In this document: in pieces, positions 30,482 to 40,003 of the stretch
Layout: each line of letters begins with the position of its first letter
Position numbering within the stretch: the first letter of the stretch is position 1
Source of the DNA: Halopseudomonas pertucinogena
Lineage (GTDB): Bacteria > Pseudomonadota > Gammaproteobacteria > Pseudomonadales > Pseudomonadaceae
Direction: 5' to 3'
Assembly: GCF_014646575.1 (NCBI RefSeq)
Contig: NZ_BMNN01000004.1
Span: 248,001-312,000 of the forward strand
Length of the DNA stretch: 64,000 bases
The notes under the pieces: model-generated
What the model was told of the DNA's origin: nothing
Database searches by the model: none
Seen by the model: only the letters and a program-made list of their open reading frames with translations
Translations under genes and position numbers: made by a program

Positions 30482-31018
30482 ATGAATATACGTCCATTCG
30501 ACGGCCATACACCGCAGCTGGGCGAGCGGGTTTTCGTGGATGCCAGCGCGGTGGTGTTGGGCGATGTGCAGCTGGGTGATGACTGCTCGGTATGGCCGGC
30601 GACCGTCATCCGTGGTGACATGCACCGCATCCGTATCGGCGCGCGCACCAGTGTTCAGGATGGCAGCGTGCTGCATATCACCCATGCGGGCCCGTTCAAT
30701 CCGGACGGCTACCCGCTGACCATCGGTGACGATGTCACCATCGGTCACAAGGTGATTCTGCATGGCTGCACCCTCGGCAGCCGCATTCTCGTCGGCATGG
30801 GCAGCATCGTCATGGATGGCGTGGTGGTAGAGGATGAAGTGGTGATCGGTGCCGGGAGCCTGGTGCCGGCGAATAAGGTTCTGCGCAGCGGCTATCTCTA
30901 CATGGGCAGCCCGGCGAAGGAGGTAAGGCCGCTGAGCGAGAAGGAGCGGTCCTTCTTCACCTACACCGCCGCCAACTACGTGCGGCTGAAGGACAGCTAT
31001 CTGCAACAGGGACACTAG
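30482..31018 (+). CDS. gamma-class carbonic anhydrase family protein
   Basis: A 178-residue left-handed beta-helix hexapeptide-repeat protein. Metal-ligand histidines are in LHITHAGP, TIGHKVILHGC (about residues 62-100). It resembles YrdA and Pseudomonas gamma-carbonic anhydrase-like proteins. Carbonic anhydrase activity is not certain for this group. It is divergent from prlC, the usual arrangement. Confidence 0.9.
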   Translation: MNIRPFDGHTPQLGERVFVDASAVVLGDVQLGDDCSVWPATVIRGDMHRIRIGARTSVQDGSVLHITHAGPFNPDGYPLTIGDDVTIGHKVILHGCTLGSRILVGMGSIVMDGVVVEDEVVIGAGSLVPANKVLRSGYLYMGSPAKEVRPLSEKERSFFTYTAANYVRLKDSYLQQGH

Positions 31019-31143
31019 TCTGCATGGCGTTGCTGGCGCCTGATCATTGCCATGAATAACGGGCCGCACTCCCGCCGGGCTGGACTATGATCAGGGTCAC
31101 GCCGGGCGGAGCCCGGGGAATCCACCTATCTTGCGAGGCACCC

Positions 31144-32169
31144 ATGTCTGCCTATAACAACAGAAAGATCATTCTTCAGCAGCGTCCCCAGGGCGAGATC
31201 CGTGACGGTGACCTGGTGATGGTCGAGGAGCCGGTGCGCGAACTGCGCGACGGTGAAGTACTGATCCGCACCCTGTGGCTGTCGCTGGACCCCTACATGC
31301 GTCCGCGGATGAACGATGCCAAGGGCTACATGGACCCCATCGGCATCGGCGAGGTCATCGTCGGCGAAAGTGTTGGCCGGGTCATTGAATCGAACTCACC
31401 GAATTACAGCGAAGGGGATCTGGTGACCTGCTACTCCGGCTGGCAGGAGTACTGCATCATTCCCGGCGACGCGCCGATGGTATACAAGATCGAGCCTCGC
31501 GGTGTCCCGCTGCAGGCCTACCTGGGCGTCGCCGGCATGCCCGGACGCACCGGTTACTGTGGTCTGACCTATGTCGGCAAGCCCCAGGCCGGCGAAACCG
31601 TGGTGGTGTCGGCGGCGTCCGGTCCGGTGGGCAGTGTGGTGGGCCAGACGGCGAAGCAGCTCGGCTGCCGCGTGGTGGGCATCGCCGGGGGAGAGGAGAA
31701 GTGCCGCTTCGTGGTAGACGTGCTGGGCTTTGACGCTTGCGTCGACTACAAGGCCGGGAACCTGGAGGCCGACCTGGCTGCTGCCTGCCCGGATGGCATC
31801 GATGTGTACTTCGAGAACGTCGGCGGCGAGGTGACCCGGGCGGTGGCCAAACTGCTGAACAAGGGCTCGCGGGTGCCTATCTGCGGTTATGTATCTGCCT
31901 ACAACGCCGAGGATGCCAGCAAGGTGGAGACGCCTTTCCACGTGTTCGGCGCCATGGGCGAGAACAAGCCCGAACACCGCTTCTTCCTGGTGACCGAGTG
32001 GCAGGACCGCCACCAGGAGATTACCAGGTTGCTGGCCGAGCAAGTGGCCAGCGGCAACCTCAAGTACCGCGAGACGGTCGCCGAAGGGCTGGAAAATGCT
32101 GTCGAGGCCTTCAAGGGCATGCTCAAGGGCAGAAACTTCGGCAAGCAGCTGGTGCACATCGCCGACTGA
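31144..32169 (+). CDS. NADPH-dependent alkenal/one oxidoreductase of the MDR superfamily
   Basis: A 341-residue zinc-free medium-chain reductase, similar to the YncB/CurA and leukotriene B4 dehydrogenase group. Signatures: LWLSLDPYMRPRM (about residues 40-52) and the nucleotide-binding loop VVVSAASGPVGSVVGQ (about 149-164), then GCRVVGIAGGEEKC. Such enzymes reduce activated double bonds; the natural substrate is unknown. Start at 31144 follows GAGGCA; the frame extends upstream without similarity. The gene is followed directly by a tandem repeat. Confidence 0.88.
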   Translation: MSAYNNRKIILQQRPQGEIRDGDLVMVEEPVRELRDGEVLIRTLWLSLDPYMRPRMNDAKGYMDPIGIGEVIVGESVGRVIESNSPNYSEGDLVTCYSGWQEYCIIPGDAPMVYKIEPRGVPLQAYLGVAGMPGRTGYCGLTYVGKPQAGETVVVSAASGPVGSVVGQTAKQLGCRVVGIAGGEEKCRFVVDVLGFDACVDYKAGNLEADLAAACPDGIDVYFENVGGEVTRAVAKLLNKGSRVPICGYVSAYNAEDASKVETPFHVFGAMGENKPEHRFFLVTEWQDRHQEITRLLAEQVASGNLKYRETVAEGLENAVEAFKGMLKGRNFGKQLVHIAD

Positions 32170-32177
32170 CCCATGGG

Positions 32178-32568
32178 GGCCGGGTTCCATCCCGGCCATC
32201 TGGGGTTGCCAGTACCTTCGTTGGTCGAGGTGGAACTCGACCTTCCAGTTGCATCTTCGATGCAGGGAGCACTTCATGGAGGGCCGGGTTCCATCCCGGC
32301 CATCTGAGGTAGCCAGCACCCGCGCTGGCCGAGATGGAACTCGACCTTCCAGGTTGCACCTTCGATGCAGGGAGCACTTCATGGAGAGCCGGGTTCCATC
32401 ACGGCCATACGGGGTTGGCAGTACCTGCGTTGGTCGAGATGGAACTCGACCTTCCAAGGTGCACCTTCGATGCAGGGAGCATGACTTCATGGAGGGCCGG
32501 GTTCCATCCCGGCCATCTGGGGTTGCCAGTACCTTCGTTGGTCGAGGTGGAACTCGACCTTCCAAGGG
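32178..32568. repeat. tandem repeat, four copies of a unit of about 105 bases
   Basis: Copies begin at 32178, 32282, 32387 and 32495, giving spacings of 104, 105 and 108 bases; the fourth is cut at about 74 bases. Each copy carries a hairpin such as GGCCGGG-TTCCAT-CCCGGCC (32178-32197), then GTCGAG-GTGGAA-CTCGAC (32224-32241), then a small ATCTTCGATG palindrome. Copies differ by scattered substitutions and a three-base insertion in copy 3. The array fills the whole gap between the convergent oxidoreductase and acyl-CoA ligase genes. Open frames through it are artefacts. Confidence 0.9.
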
Positions 32569-34227
32569 TCAGGTTTTTGCCCACTCCTGCTCCTGCAGGG
32601 CCCGCCACATGATCTTGCCCGCCGGTGACTTGGGCAGGCTGTCGACGAACTCCACCAGTTTCGGACACTTGTAGGCGGACATGTTGGCCTGGCACCAGCT
32701 GAGGATGTCCTCTTCGGCCGCGTCTTCGTGGCCAGCCGCCGGCACGATCACTGCCTTGACCGTCTCGCCGCGTCGCTCGTCGGGCACCGAGATGACGCAC
32801 ACCTCCTGCACCGCCGGATGGCCGTAGAGCAGTGACTCCACCTCCGCCGGCCAGACCTTGTAGCCGGAGGCATTGATCATGCGCTTGACCCGGTCGACCA
32901 GGAAGAAGTAACCCTCCTCGTCGTAGTAACCCAGATCGCCGGTGCGGAAGAAGCGCTTGCCGTCCAGTTCGATGAAGGCTTCGGCGGTCGCTTCCGGGCG
33001 GCGCCAATAACCCTGGAACAGCTGCTCGCCCTGCAGGACGATCTCGCCCACTTCGCCAACATCCAGTTCGCGCAGACTGTCCACATCGACCACCCGGGAG
33101 TCCACCCCGATGATAGGGATGCCCAGGCACTGGGGCTTGGGTGCTTGCGGCGGGTTCATGTGGGTGGCGCTGAGGGTCTCCGACAGGCCGTAGCCTTCGG
33201 AATAACGCAGACCCAACTTGCCCTCGAGCTTCGCGGCAATGGCCGCCGGCATGGCAGCTCCGCCACCGCCGATCGCCCGCAGACTGCTCAGGTTGTAGCG
33301 TTCGATGTCGGGGTCGGACAGCAGGTCCACCACCATGGTCGGGATATTGCGCCAGGCGGTCACGCCGTGCCGCTCGATCAGCTGCGCGGCGGTGCGCCGG
33401 TCCCAGCGGGTCATGATCACCTGGGTGGCGCCCAGATAGATGGCCGCGTTCATGCATACCTGCATGCCGGTGACGTGAAACATGGGCACGGACACCAACT
33501 GCACACCGTTGTGCTGGCTGTTGCCCCAGACCGAGGGATAGACCGTGGTGGCCATGGCGCTGTGATGGGTGTGCGCGCAGCCCTTGGGGTTGCCGGTGGT
33601 GCCTGAACTGTAGGGGATTACACAGAGGTCGTCCGGCCCGGCGGTCAACGGACCCGGCTCGTACTCGGCGTCCAGCGCCCGCTGCCACGCAGTGAGGCCG
33701 GGCAGGTCGGGTAGCTCGGCGGGCAGGGTGACCGCTTCCGGCAGGCTCAGATCAGTCGGCTCGCGGACATACTCGCCGTAGGCAGTGACGATCACCTCGC
33801 CCAGCCCATGCTCGCCCACCAGCCCGCTGATATTGTCCAGCAGCTCGCGGCCACACAGGGCCACCCGCGCTTCGGTGTCCTTTATCAGATACTCCAGCTC
33901 CGCCTGGCGGTTCATCGGGTTGACCGGCACCACCACGGCATTGGCCCGCAGGATTGCATAGAAGCCGATGACGAACTGCGGGCTGTTCTGCATGTACAGC
34001 AGCACCCGGTCGCCGGCCTGTACCCCGGCGCGCTGCAGGTAGCCGGCCAGGGCTTCGGCCTGCTGCTCCAGCTCGGCATAGGTCAGGGTGGTGCCGTAGT
34101 AGATGAGCGCCGGGTGCTGCGGATAGCGCAGCGCGGAAACGCTGAGGTTGGAGTAGAGACTGGTGGCCGGCAGCTCGAGGAAGTGCGGTACCAGATCAGG
34201 CCAGACGGCGTAGTGACGGTCAAACAT
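32569..34227 (-). CDS. AMP-dependent acyl-CoA synthetase
   Basis: A 552-residue ANL-superfamily ligase that activates a carboxylic acid as acyl-adenylate, then acyl-CoA. Motifs: P-loop YSSGTTGNPKG (about residues 209-219), GYGLSET (about 345-351), the hinge region TGDLGYYDEEGYFFLVDR (about 423-440), and the catalytic Lys in SPAGKIMW (about 538). It resembles long-chain fatty acid-CoA ligases, but chain length cannot be assigned. The stop abuts the last copy of the tandem repeat. The gap 34228-34356 shows nothing I can name. Confidence 0.92.
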   Translation of the reverse strand: MFDRHYAVWPDLVPHFLELPATSLYSNLSVSALRYPQHPALIYYGTTLTYAELEQQAEALAGYLQRAGVQAGDRVLLYMQNSPQFVIGFYAILRANAVVVPVNPMNRQAELEYLIKDTEARVALCGRELLDNISGLVGEHGLGEVIVTAYGEYVREPTDLSLPEAVTLPAELPDLPGLTAWQRALDAEYEPGPLTAGPDDLCVIPYSSGTTGNPKGCAHTHHSAMATTVYPSVWGNSQHNGVQLVSVPMFHVTGMQVCMNAAIYLGATQVIMTRWDRRTAAQLIERHGVTAWRNIPTMVVDLLSDPDIERYNLSSLRAIGGGGAAMPAAIAAKLEGKLGLRYSEGYGLSETLSATHMNPPQAPKPQCLGIPIIGVDSRVVDVDSLRELDVGEVGEIVLQGEQLFQGYWRRPEATAEAFIELDGKRFFRTGDLGYYDEEGYFFLVDRVKRMINASGYKVWPAEVESLLYGHPAVQEVCVISVPDERRGETVKAVIVPAAGHEDAAEEDILSWCQANMSAYKCPKLVEFVDSLPKSPAGKIMWRALQEQEWAKT

Positions 34228-34356
34228 GCGCGGAACTCCGGATCTGTCTTTGTAATTATCGGATACATCCAGTCAAGCACGCTCTGCCCGACCGGGGAAC
34301 CGTCAGAATCGGCGGTGTTGATGGATCATAAGTGCAGCGATCGGCCCGGGCACTTT

Positions 34357-35961
34357 TTACAATGCTTCCAGTCGCTCGGACAGCTTGAGAAAGCGCTCAC
34401 GGCGATGGTCGCTGTCCGGCATACGGCTGGCCCTCTGCAGACACGCCTGGCATTCCTCTCGCAGCGCCGCCGAAGGCTCGGTCCTCATCAGGCGCAGCAG
34501 TGACTGGGCGGTGTTCAGGGCGAAGCTGATATTGCGCGGCTGGGATGCCGTGGCCCTGCGGAACAGCTCCAGCGCCCGGGTGTAATCCTTCTGCTGGTAG
34601 GCAAGGATGCCCTGGCGGTTCCATTCCAGAGCGTCGGATCCGGCTGCGAGGATATCCGGATCGTCGGTATGGCTGGCCAGCTCGGCCCGCACCTGCGGGT
34701 CATCGCCGTACATTTCGGCACAGGTCCGCAGCACCTGATCGGCCTGTTGCGCCTGACCGAGGCTGCGCAGCTGCGCCGAGACCTGCAAGGCCGCGTCGGC
34801 GCTGAAGAACCCGTGCATCTCGTTGAGCTGCGTCAGTGCCTGTTCGGCCAGGCGCAGCGCGTCCTCCTTCTGGCCCGCTCTGTCAGCCGTCTGCGCCAGG
34901 GCCAGGCGGGAGCGCACGGCCAGCGCCGGATCGTCCCGCCAGTTGCGCTCCAGCTCGCCGAGGGTCTGCCGGATCTCTGTCAGCTGGCGCTGGCCTAGTG
35001 GGGTATCGGCCGCCTGGGCATGCAGGCTGGCCACCAGGTTGAGGTGATTCTCCGGATTGCGGAAATGCGAATGGCGGCCGAGGTCTACCGCGTGCCGGTA
35101 GGCCCGGGCGGCCTGCTCGTGATCGCCGTTCTGCTGTGCCAGCCGACCCATGCTCTCCTGCCGGCGCAGCGAGTGGGGTGACAGACGCAGCCCATGTTCG
35201 AGCTGCTGCTGGGCCTGTTCCGGCTCGTCGAGGGCGAGCAGCGTGGCGGCCAGACCGTCATGCAGCGCCGGGATCATCGGAAACCGGTCGATCCCGGCTT
35301 CGTAGGCGGCGCGGGCGTCGGCCAGCCGGCCGCTCTGCCGGTAGAGCTCGGCCAGCGCGAGCATGGCCCAGGGGACCGGCCGTTCGGCGATCACGCGCTG
35401 CAGCAGCCGTTCCTGTTCGTCGTGCTGGCCGAGCCCGCCCAGCGCGTTGGCCAGATGGCGCTGGCATTGCGGGCGGTAGCGCGGCTCGGCGGCCATGACC
35501 TCCCGGCAGGCGTGCAGCACACCGGCGTGATCCCCGGCGCGCTCGGCCTCGAGCACGGGGCGCAGGGCGGTCTTCATGGCGATCAACCGATCCAGCCGCT
35601 GCTCCAGACTGGCCTGATTGAATGGCTTGGCCAGGTAGCTGTCCGGCTCGCATTCCAGCGCGCCGAGTACCATCGCCTGGCTGCTCTCGGCGGAGATCAT
35701 CACGAACACGCAGTGCGGTGCCAGCAGCCGCTGATGCTGCAGCTGTTCCAGTACCTGCTGGCCGTTCTTGCCCTTACCCAGGTTGTAGTCGTGCAGGATC
35801 ACGTCATAGTGATGCCGGGCGCACAGTACCAGCGCTTCCTCACCGCTGGCCACCGCGTCGATGTCATTGGCACCCATCTGACGCAGCATGCCGGTCAGGG
35901 CAGAGCGGAAGTCGGTGAAATCATCGACGATGAGAAAGCGTTTACGGTGGTAGTCGGTCAT
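34357..35961 (-). CDS. response regulator with TPR output domain
   Basis: A 534-residue protein with an N-terminal receiver domain (residues about 7-125): acidic pair in IVDDFTD, phospho-acceptor Asp in VILHDYNLG (about 58), and the conserved Lys in LAKPF. The remainder is built of tetratricopeptide-like helical repeats (for example AMLALAELYRQSGRLADARAAYEAGI near 200). There is no DNA-binding domain, so output is probably by protein contact. No histidine kinase is adjacent. Confidence 0.88.
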   Translation of the reverse strand: MTDYHRKRFLIVDDFTDFRSALTGMLRQMGANDIDAVASGEEALVLCARHHYDVILHDYNLGKGKNGQQVLEQLQHQRLLAPHCVFVMISAESSQAMVLGALECEPDSYLAKPFNQASLEQRLDRLIAMKTALRPVLEAERAGDHAGVLHACREVMAAEPRYRPQCQRHLANALGGLGQHDEQERLLQRVIAERPVPWAMLALAELYRQSGRLADARAAYEAGIDRFPMIPALHDGLAATLLALDEPEQAQQQLEHGLRLSPHSLRRQESMGRLAQQNGDHEQAARAYRHAVDLGRHSHFRNPENHLNLVASLHAQAADTPLGQRQLTEIRQTLGELERNWRDDPALAVRSRLALAQTADRAGQKEDALRLAEQALTQLNEMHGFFSADAALQVSAQLRSLGQAQQADQVLRTCAEMYGDDPQVRAELASHTDDPDILAAGSDALEWNRQGILAYQQKDYTRALELFRRATASQPRNISFALNTAQSLLRLMRTEPSAALREECQACLQRASRMPDSDHRRERFLKLSERLEAL

Positions 35962-36098
35962 CTTGAATCCGCATGCCTGAAAGAGGCAACAGGTACGGTT
36001 GATTTGCTGCCTGCACCCCGGCAGTGTAACCGATTGGGTCGGGTGAGGTGCCGAGCCGGGCTTTCCGGAGCATCACCGAGTATGAATGAAGAGAGCAC

Positions 36099-37025
36099 AT
36101 GATGATGAAAACAGGATCAGCGGCCGGGCGCGGGGCGGTGCCCGCTGCGCAGGAACCACAGAGCCGCTTCTATCACTCCCGCGGGCTGCGGCTGCATTAT
36201 CTGGACTGGGGCAACGAGAACGCTCCGCTGCTGGTGCTGATTCACGGCGGGCTGGAGCATGCCCGGGTCTGGGATCATCTGGCGCGGCAGCTGTGCCATG
36301 ACTGGCATGTGGTGGTGCCGGATCTGCGCGGCCACGGTGACAGTGACTGGAGCCCGGGCGGTGCCTACGCCATTCCCGACTTCCTGCCCGACATGGCTGC
36401 CTTGATGGCCGAGCTGGGCGAGCAGCCGGCGACGCTGGTGGCGCATTCGCTGGGAGGCAACATAGCGGTGCACTACAGCGCCCTGTTTCCGGAGCACGTC
36501 AATCGCCTGTGCGTAATAGAAGGGCTGGGTTTCTCACCGGAAGCCCGGGCGCGCCGGGACGAGAAATCCCGGCGCGAGCAGCTCCGCGAATGGGTGGAAA
36601 AGGCCCGCGGGCTGGACGCGCTGGGGCCCAGCCAGTACCCCAGCGTTGAAGCCGCAGTACAGCGGTTGATGGAGCATGACCCGCTGTTGAGTCGCGAGCT
36701 GGCCGAATATGTCTGCCAGCGCGGGCTGCGGCCCAACGAGAACGGTCAGTTACGCTGGAAGTATGATCATCAGGTGCGGGGCTTCGGGCCGGCGGAGGTC
36801 GCATCGGTGGAGCCCAGTGACCTGTGGCAGGCGATCCGCTGCCCGGTGCTGCTGATGTACGGCACCGAGAGCTGGGCCTCCAGTCCGCAACAGGATGGTC
36901 GCATCAGGCACTTCGCCGATGCCCGGCTGGTGATGGTGGAGCAGGCCGGGCACAACCTGCATCACCATCAGCCGGAGGTGTTCATGGAGCATCTGCGGGC
37001 GTTTCTGGCGGAGCCCGGGCGCTGA
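36099..37025 (+). CDS. alpha/beta-fold hydrolase
   Basis: A 308-residue protein with the hydrolase fold: oxyanion loop LIHGGLEHARVWD (about residues 47-59), VVPDLRGHGDSDW, nucleophile in VAHSLGGNIA (about 113-122) and catalytic His in QAGHNLHHH (about 287). The substrate is unknown. Three consecutive ATG codons start at 36099, so the exact start is ambiguous by one or two residues. It is divergent from the response regulator. Confidence 0.88.
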   Translation: MMMKTGSAAGRGAVPAAQEPQSRFYHSRGLRLHYLDWGNENAPLLVLIHGGLEHARVWDHLARQLCHDWHVVVPDLRGHGDSDWSPGGAYAIPDFLPDMAALMAELGEQPATLVAHSLGGNIAVHYSALFPEHVNRLCVIEGLGFSPEARARRDEKSRREQLREWVEKARGLDALGPSQYPSVEAAVQRLMEHDPLLSRELAEYVCQRGLRPNENGQLRWKYDHQVRGFGPAEVASVEPSDLWQAIRCPVLLMYGTESWASSPQQDGRIRHFADARLVMVEQAGHNLHHHQPEVFMEHLRAFLAEPGR

Positions 37026-37033
37026 GCGGCGAT

Positions 37034-37081
37034 GGGGTATAATACCCCGTTCCCTTGTCCCGGACGCCTGCCGGAACGGGG
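37034..37081 (+). promoter_or_regulatory. two mutually exclusive hairpins upstream of the oxaloacetate decarboxylase-like gene
   Basis: GGGGTAT (37034-37040) pairs with ATACCCC (37042-37048), and CCCCGTTCC (37045-37053) pairs with GGAACGGGG (37073-37081). The CCCC at 37045-37048 is shared, so only one stem can form. The first hairpin also contains TATAAT, a perfect -10 hexamer, with no good -35 partner. No T run follows. It lies between a hydrolase stop and the next start at 37160. Confidence 0.35.
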
Positions 37082-37159
37082 AGCGGCGTCCGTTTGTGGC
37101 CGGGGAGCGGCGCTGTCGATGCACTATCCTCCGGCCCTCGATCAGCAGACAGGACTCCC

Positions 37160-38026
37160 ATGCCCAGAACTTCCCCCCATGAGTTGCGCAACGCCTTCCG
37201 TGAACTGCTCAGCAGCCGCTCCTGCTACCACACCGCGTCGGTGTTCAGCCCGCTGGCGGCGCGCATCGCCGCCGACCTCGGTTTCGAGGTAGGTATCCTG
37301 GGTGGCTCGGTTGCCTCGCTGCAGGTACTGGCCGCGCCGGACATTGCCCTGATCACCCTCAGCGAATTCGCCGAGCAGGCCACGCGCATCGGCCGGGTGG
37401 CGCAGCTGCCGGTGATTGCCGATGCCGACCACGGCTACGGCAATGCGCTGAACGCCATGCGTACCGTGGAGGAAATGGAGCGGGCCGGCATGGCCGCACT
37501 GACCCTGGAGGACACCGTGCTGCCGGCCCGGTTCGGCGGCAAGTCCTATGACCTGATCAGCGTCGAGGAAGGCGTCGGCAAGCTGCGGGCGGCGCGGACG
37601 GCGCGGGAAGACTCTGCGCTGGCGATCATCGGCCGCACCCATGCAGGTACACAACCGCTGACGGACGTCATCCAGCGTACCCGCGCCTACCAGGATGCCG
37701 GTGCCGATGCCCTGTGTCTGGTCGGGGTGAAGGACCTTGCCCACCTGGAGACGATCGCCGAGGGCCTGCGGGTGCCGCTGATGCTGGTGACCTATGGCAA
37801 TCCGCAGCTGCAGGACAACATACGCCTTGCCGAGCTCGGCGTGCGCATCGTGGTCAATGGCCATGCCGCCTACTTTGCAGCGATCAAGGCGACATACGAC
37901 GCTTTGCGCGAGCAGCGAGGCATCGAGCAGGGCAATGGCCTGAGTGCCTCGGAGCTGGCCCAGCGCTATAGTCTTCCTGACGACTACCTCGGCTGGGCCG
38001 CCGATTATCTGGACGTGACCGAGTAG
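37160..38026 (+). CDS. oxaloacetate decarboxylase-like protein of the PEP mutase/isocitrate lyase superfamily
   Basis: A 288-residue (beta/alpha)8 enzyme. The metal site is in [14 protein letters not shown] (about residues 82-95) and [14 protein letters not shown] is close to the family pattern. It is very like the P. aeruginosa protein described as an oxaloacetate decarboxylase (PA4872 type), which lacks the lyase cysteine loop. The family cleaves oxaloacetate to pyruvate and CO2. The ATG at 37160 follows AGGA. It is alone on its transcript as far as can be seen. Confidence 0.88.
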   Translation: MPRTSPHELRNAFRELLSSRSCYHTASVFSPLAARIAADLGFEVGILGGSVASLQVLAAPDIALITLSEFAEQATRIGRVAQLPVIADADHGYGNALNAMRTVEEMERAGMAALTLEDTVLPARFGGKSYDLISVEEGVGKLRAARTAREDSALAIIGRTHAGTQPLTDVIQRTRAYQDAGADALCLVGVKDLAHLETIAEGLRVPLMLVTYGNPQLQDNIRLAELGVRIVVNGHAAYFAAIKATYDALREQRGIEQGNGLSASELAQRYSLPDDYLGWAADYLDVTE

Positions 38027-38123
38027 GGCGGCCCTCCGCCCGTCACCTCATGCATGAGCCAATTAGCCCCGGCCTGGCCCATGGGCCATGCTATCAGGTA
38101 CCCCTCAACCAACGGAGTGAAGC

Positions 38124-38897
38124 TTGTTCAGCCATTTATCCAATGACGATCAGTTCGATGAACTGGGCATGCACCTCGACGTACCCTACGTCCCCACCCA
38201 TGAAAGCGTGGTCAGGGCCATGCTTGAGCTGGCCGACGTCGACGCCGATGACATCCTGTATGACCTGGGCTCCGGCGACGGACGCATCCCGGTAGCCGCG
38301 GCGGTGGACCACGGCGCCCGGGCCATCGGGGTGGAGATCGATTCCAGCCGCGTCGCGCTTGCCGAGGCCTACGCCGAGCAGATGGGCGTCGAGCACAGAG
38401 TCGCGTTCATCCAGCACGACCTGTTCGAAGTGGATTTCAGCCCGGCCACCGTGGTCACCATGTACCTGCTGCACACCGTCAATCTGGAGCTGCGTCCGCG
38501 CCTGCTCGCCGAGCTGCGGCCCGGGACCCGTATCGTTTCCCATGCCTTTGATATGGGCGACTGGCGCGCCGATCGCAAGATCGCCTTCAAGGGCGACGCC
38601 CTGTATCTGTGGATTGTCCCCGCCCGGGTGCACGGCCAGTGGCAATGGCAGAGCGCCGACGGCACGCGCTACCGGGTCGAGCTGCAGCAGCGCTACCAGA
38701 AGCTGATCGGCGAGCTGTGGATCAATGATCAGCTCGCCGAGCTGGAAGCGGCCCTGCTCTGGGGCGACCTGATGGAGCTGGTGGTGCAGCGCGAAGACGA
38801 CTACGAACCGGAATCCATCGTGCTGCACTGCCAGGACCACCAGCTGGTGGTGGTCAGCGAGAACCAGAAGGGCACCGTGGCCCGCCGGGCGGCCTGA
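38124..38897 (+). CDS. class I SAM-dependent methyltransferase, TTG start
   Basis: A 257-residue protein with SAM motif I in LYDLGSGDGRIPVAA (about residues 45-59) and the acidic motif II in GVEIDSSRV (about 70). The N-terminal part resembles bacterial methyltransferases annotated only as SAM-dependent. The C-terminal 90 residues look like a separate small domain. The start is TTG at 38124, supported by GGAG six bases upstream; no in-frame ATG lies near the SAM motif. The acceptor molecule is unknown. Confidence 0.82.
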   Translation: MFSHLSNDDQFDELGMHLDVPYVPTHESVVRAMLELADVDADDILYDLGSGDGRIPVAAAVDHGARAIGVEIDSSRVALAEAYAEQMGVEHRVAFIQHDLFEVDFSPATVVTMYLLHTVNLELRPRLLAELRPGTRIVSHAFDMGDWRADRKIAFKGDALYLWIVPARVHGQWQWQSADGTRYRVELQQRYQKLIGELWINDQLAELEAALLWGDLMELVVQREDDYEPESIVLHCQDHQLVVVSENQKGTVARRAA

Positions 38898-39000
38898 GCT
38901 GCAGCTGGCCGGCACCTGCCCGGCGGTTCTCTGAACTTTCCCCTGCCGTTCGGCTCAACCCTTAAGCGAGTCCGTTACCACGCGCACGGGATCAGTCCCC

Positions 39001-39516
39001 ATGAACGACGATAGCGACGAAATGCGGGAGCGCACCTACCCGGTGCGGGAATTCATGCAGGTCCAGCGCCGCCACTGGCGCCTGGAGCGTATCGGCTGGG
39101 TCGCGTTTGTGCTGATCGTGCTGTCGGCGCTGCTGGGGCTGTTCTCCCAGGGCGTGTTCAGTCTGAACACCGTGGCGTCAGCGGACGGCGCCCTCAGCGT
39201 CGAACACCAGCGCTTCGAGCGCAACGGTGCGGCCAGCGCACTGAGGGTGGCGGTGCAGGGTGAGCCTGATGCGCAGGTGCAGCTGGAAATCACCGGCGAC
39301 CTGCTGGAGAAATTCACCATCGAGGGCATGCAGCCCGAGCCGCTGAGCAGTGCCAGCTTCCGCGGCGGTCTGCGTCTGGTGCTGCGCACCGACCCGGCCG
39401 GCGACGCTGTGCTGCGTGTTGCGCTGAGGGCTGCCGGGCCGGGCGTCTCGCGCAGCCACTTCGCCCTGTACGGCGGCGCCGCACCGATCACTGTTTCCCA
39501 GTTCATCTATCCCTGA
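39001..39516 (+). CDS. membrane protein of unknown function
   Basis: The 171-residue protein has a cytoplasmic N-terminus, one membrane segment (IGWVAFVLIVLSALLGLFSQG, about residues 31-51) and an extracytoplasmic beta-rich part of about 115 residues. No signature is recognised. It ends nine bases before the DUF421 gene and is probably co-transcribed with it, which suggests a shared envelope role. Confidence 0.7.
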   Translation: MNDDSDEMRERTYPVREFMQVQRRHWRLERIGWVAFVLIVLSALLGLFSQGVFSLNTVASADGALSVEHQRFERNGAASALRVAVQGEPDAQVQLEITGDLLEKFTIEGMQPEPLSSASFRGGLRLVLRTDPAGDAVLRVALRAAGPGVSRSHFALYGGAAPITVSQFIYP

Positions 39517-39525
39517 GAGGTTCCC

Positions 39526-39969
39526 ATGGATGCTGTCCTGCGCGCCGCTGCCATCTATATCGCACTGCTGGTCATCTTTCGCATTGCCGGACGCCGGGCG
39601 CTGTCGGACATCACCACCCTGGACTTCCTGCTGTTGCTGATCATCGGCCAGGCCACCGGACAGGCACTGCTGGGCGATGACCACTCGATCACCAATACCC
39701 TGCTGGTGATCGTCTCGCTGATCACCATGGATCTGATCTTCTCGCTGCTCAAGGGCCGCTCCTCCTGGCTTGCCCGACACCTGGAAGGTGAGCCGATGAT
39801 CGTGGTGGAGCAGGGCAGACCGCTCACCAGGCGCATGGCCAAGGCGCGGATCAGCGAAAGCGATGTGCTCGAAGCGGCGCGCATTTCCCAGGGCCTGGAG
39901 CGCATGGACCAGATCAAGTTCGCCATTCTCGAGCGCAACGGCCAGATCTCGGTGATACCCGAGGATTGA
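39526..39969 (+). CDS. DUF421/YetF-family membrane protein
   Basis: A 147-residue protein with two or three membrane helices (AAAIYIALLVIFRIAGRRALSD; LDFLLLLIIGQATGQALLGD; ITNTLLVIVSLITMDLIFSLLKG), followed by the soluble C-terminal domain characteristic of DUF421 (GEPMIVVEQGRPLTRRMAKARISESDVLEAARISQG). Function is unknown; YetF-like proteins occur in many bacteria. It pairs with the preceding membrane protein gene. Confidence 0.85.
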   Translation: MDAVLRAAAIYIALLVIFRIAGRRALSDITTLDFLLLLIIGQATGQALLGDDHSITNTLLVIVSLITMDLIFSLLKGRSSWLARHLEGEPMIVVEQGRPLTRRMAKARISESDVLEAARISQGLERMDQIKFAILERNGQISVIPED

Positions 39970-40003
39970 CCATGCCGCCCGATGTTGGCCAGCCCGCAGG
40001 CAC

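Noticed and set aside
31396-32565. Minus-strand open frame with repeated GRVPSRP-like segments
   Set aside because: The repeats in the protein are the tandem DNA repeat read in one frame; no family match and it runs into the opposite strand of the oxidoreductase.
32178-32568. CRISPR array
   Set aside because: Whole units of about 105 bases are repeated; there are no short repeats with unique spacers and no cas genes.
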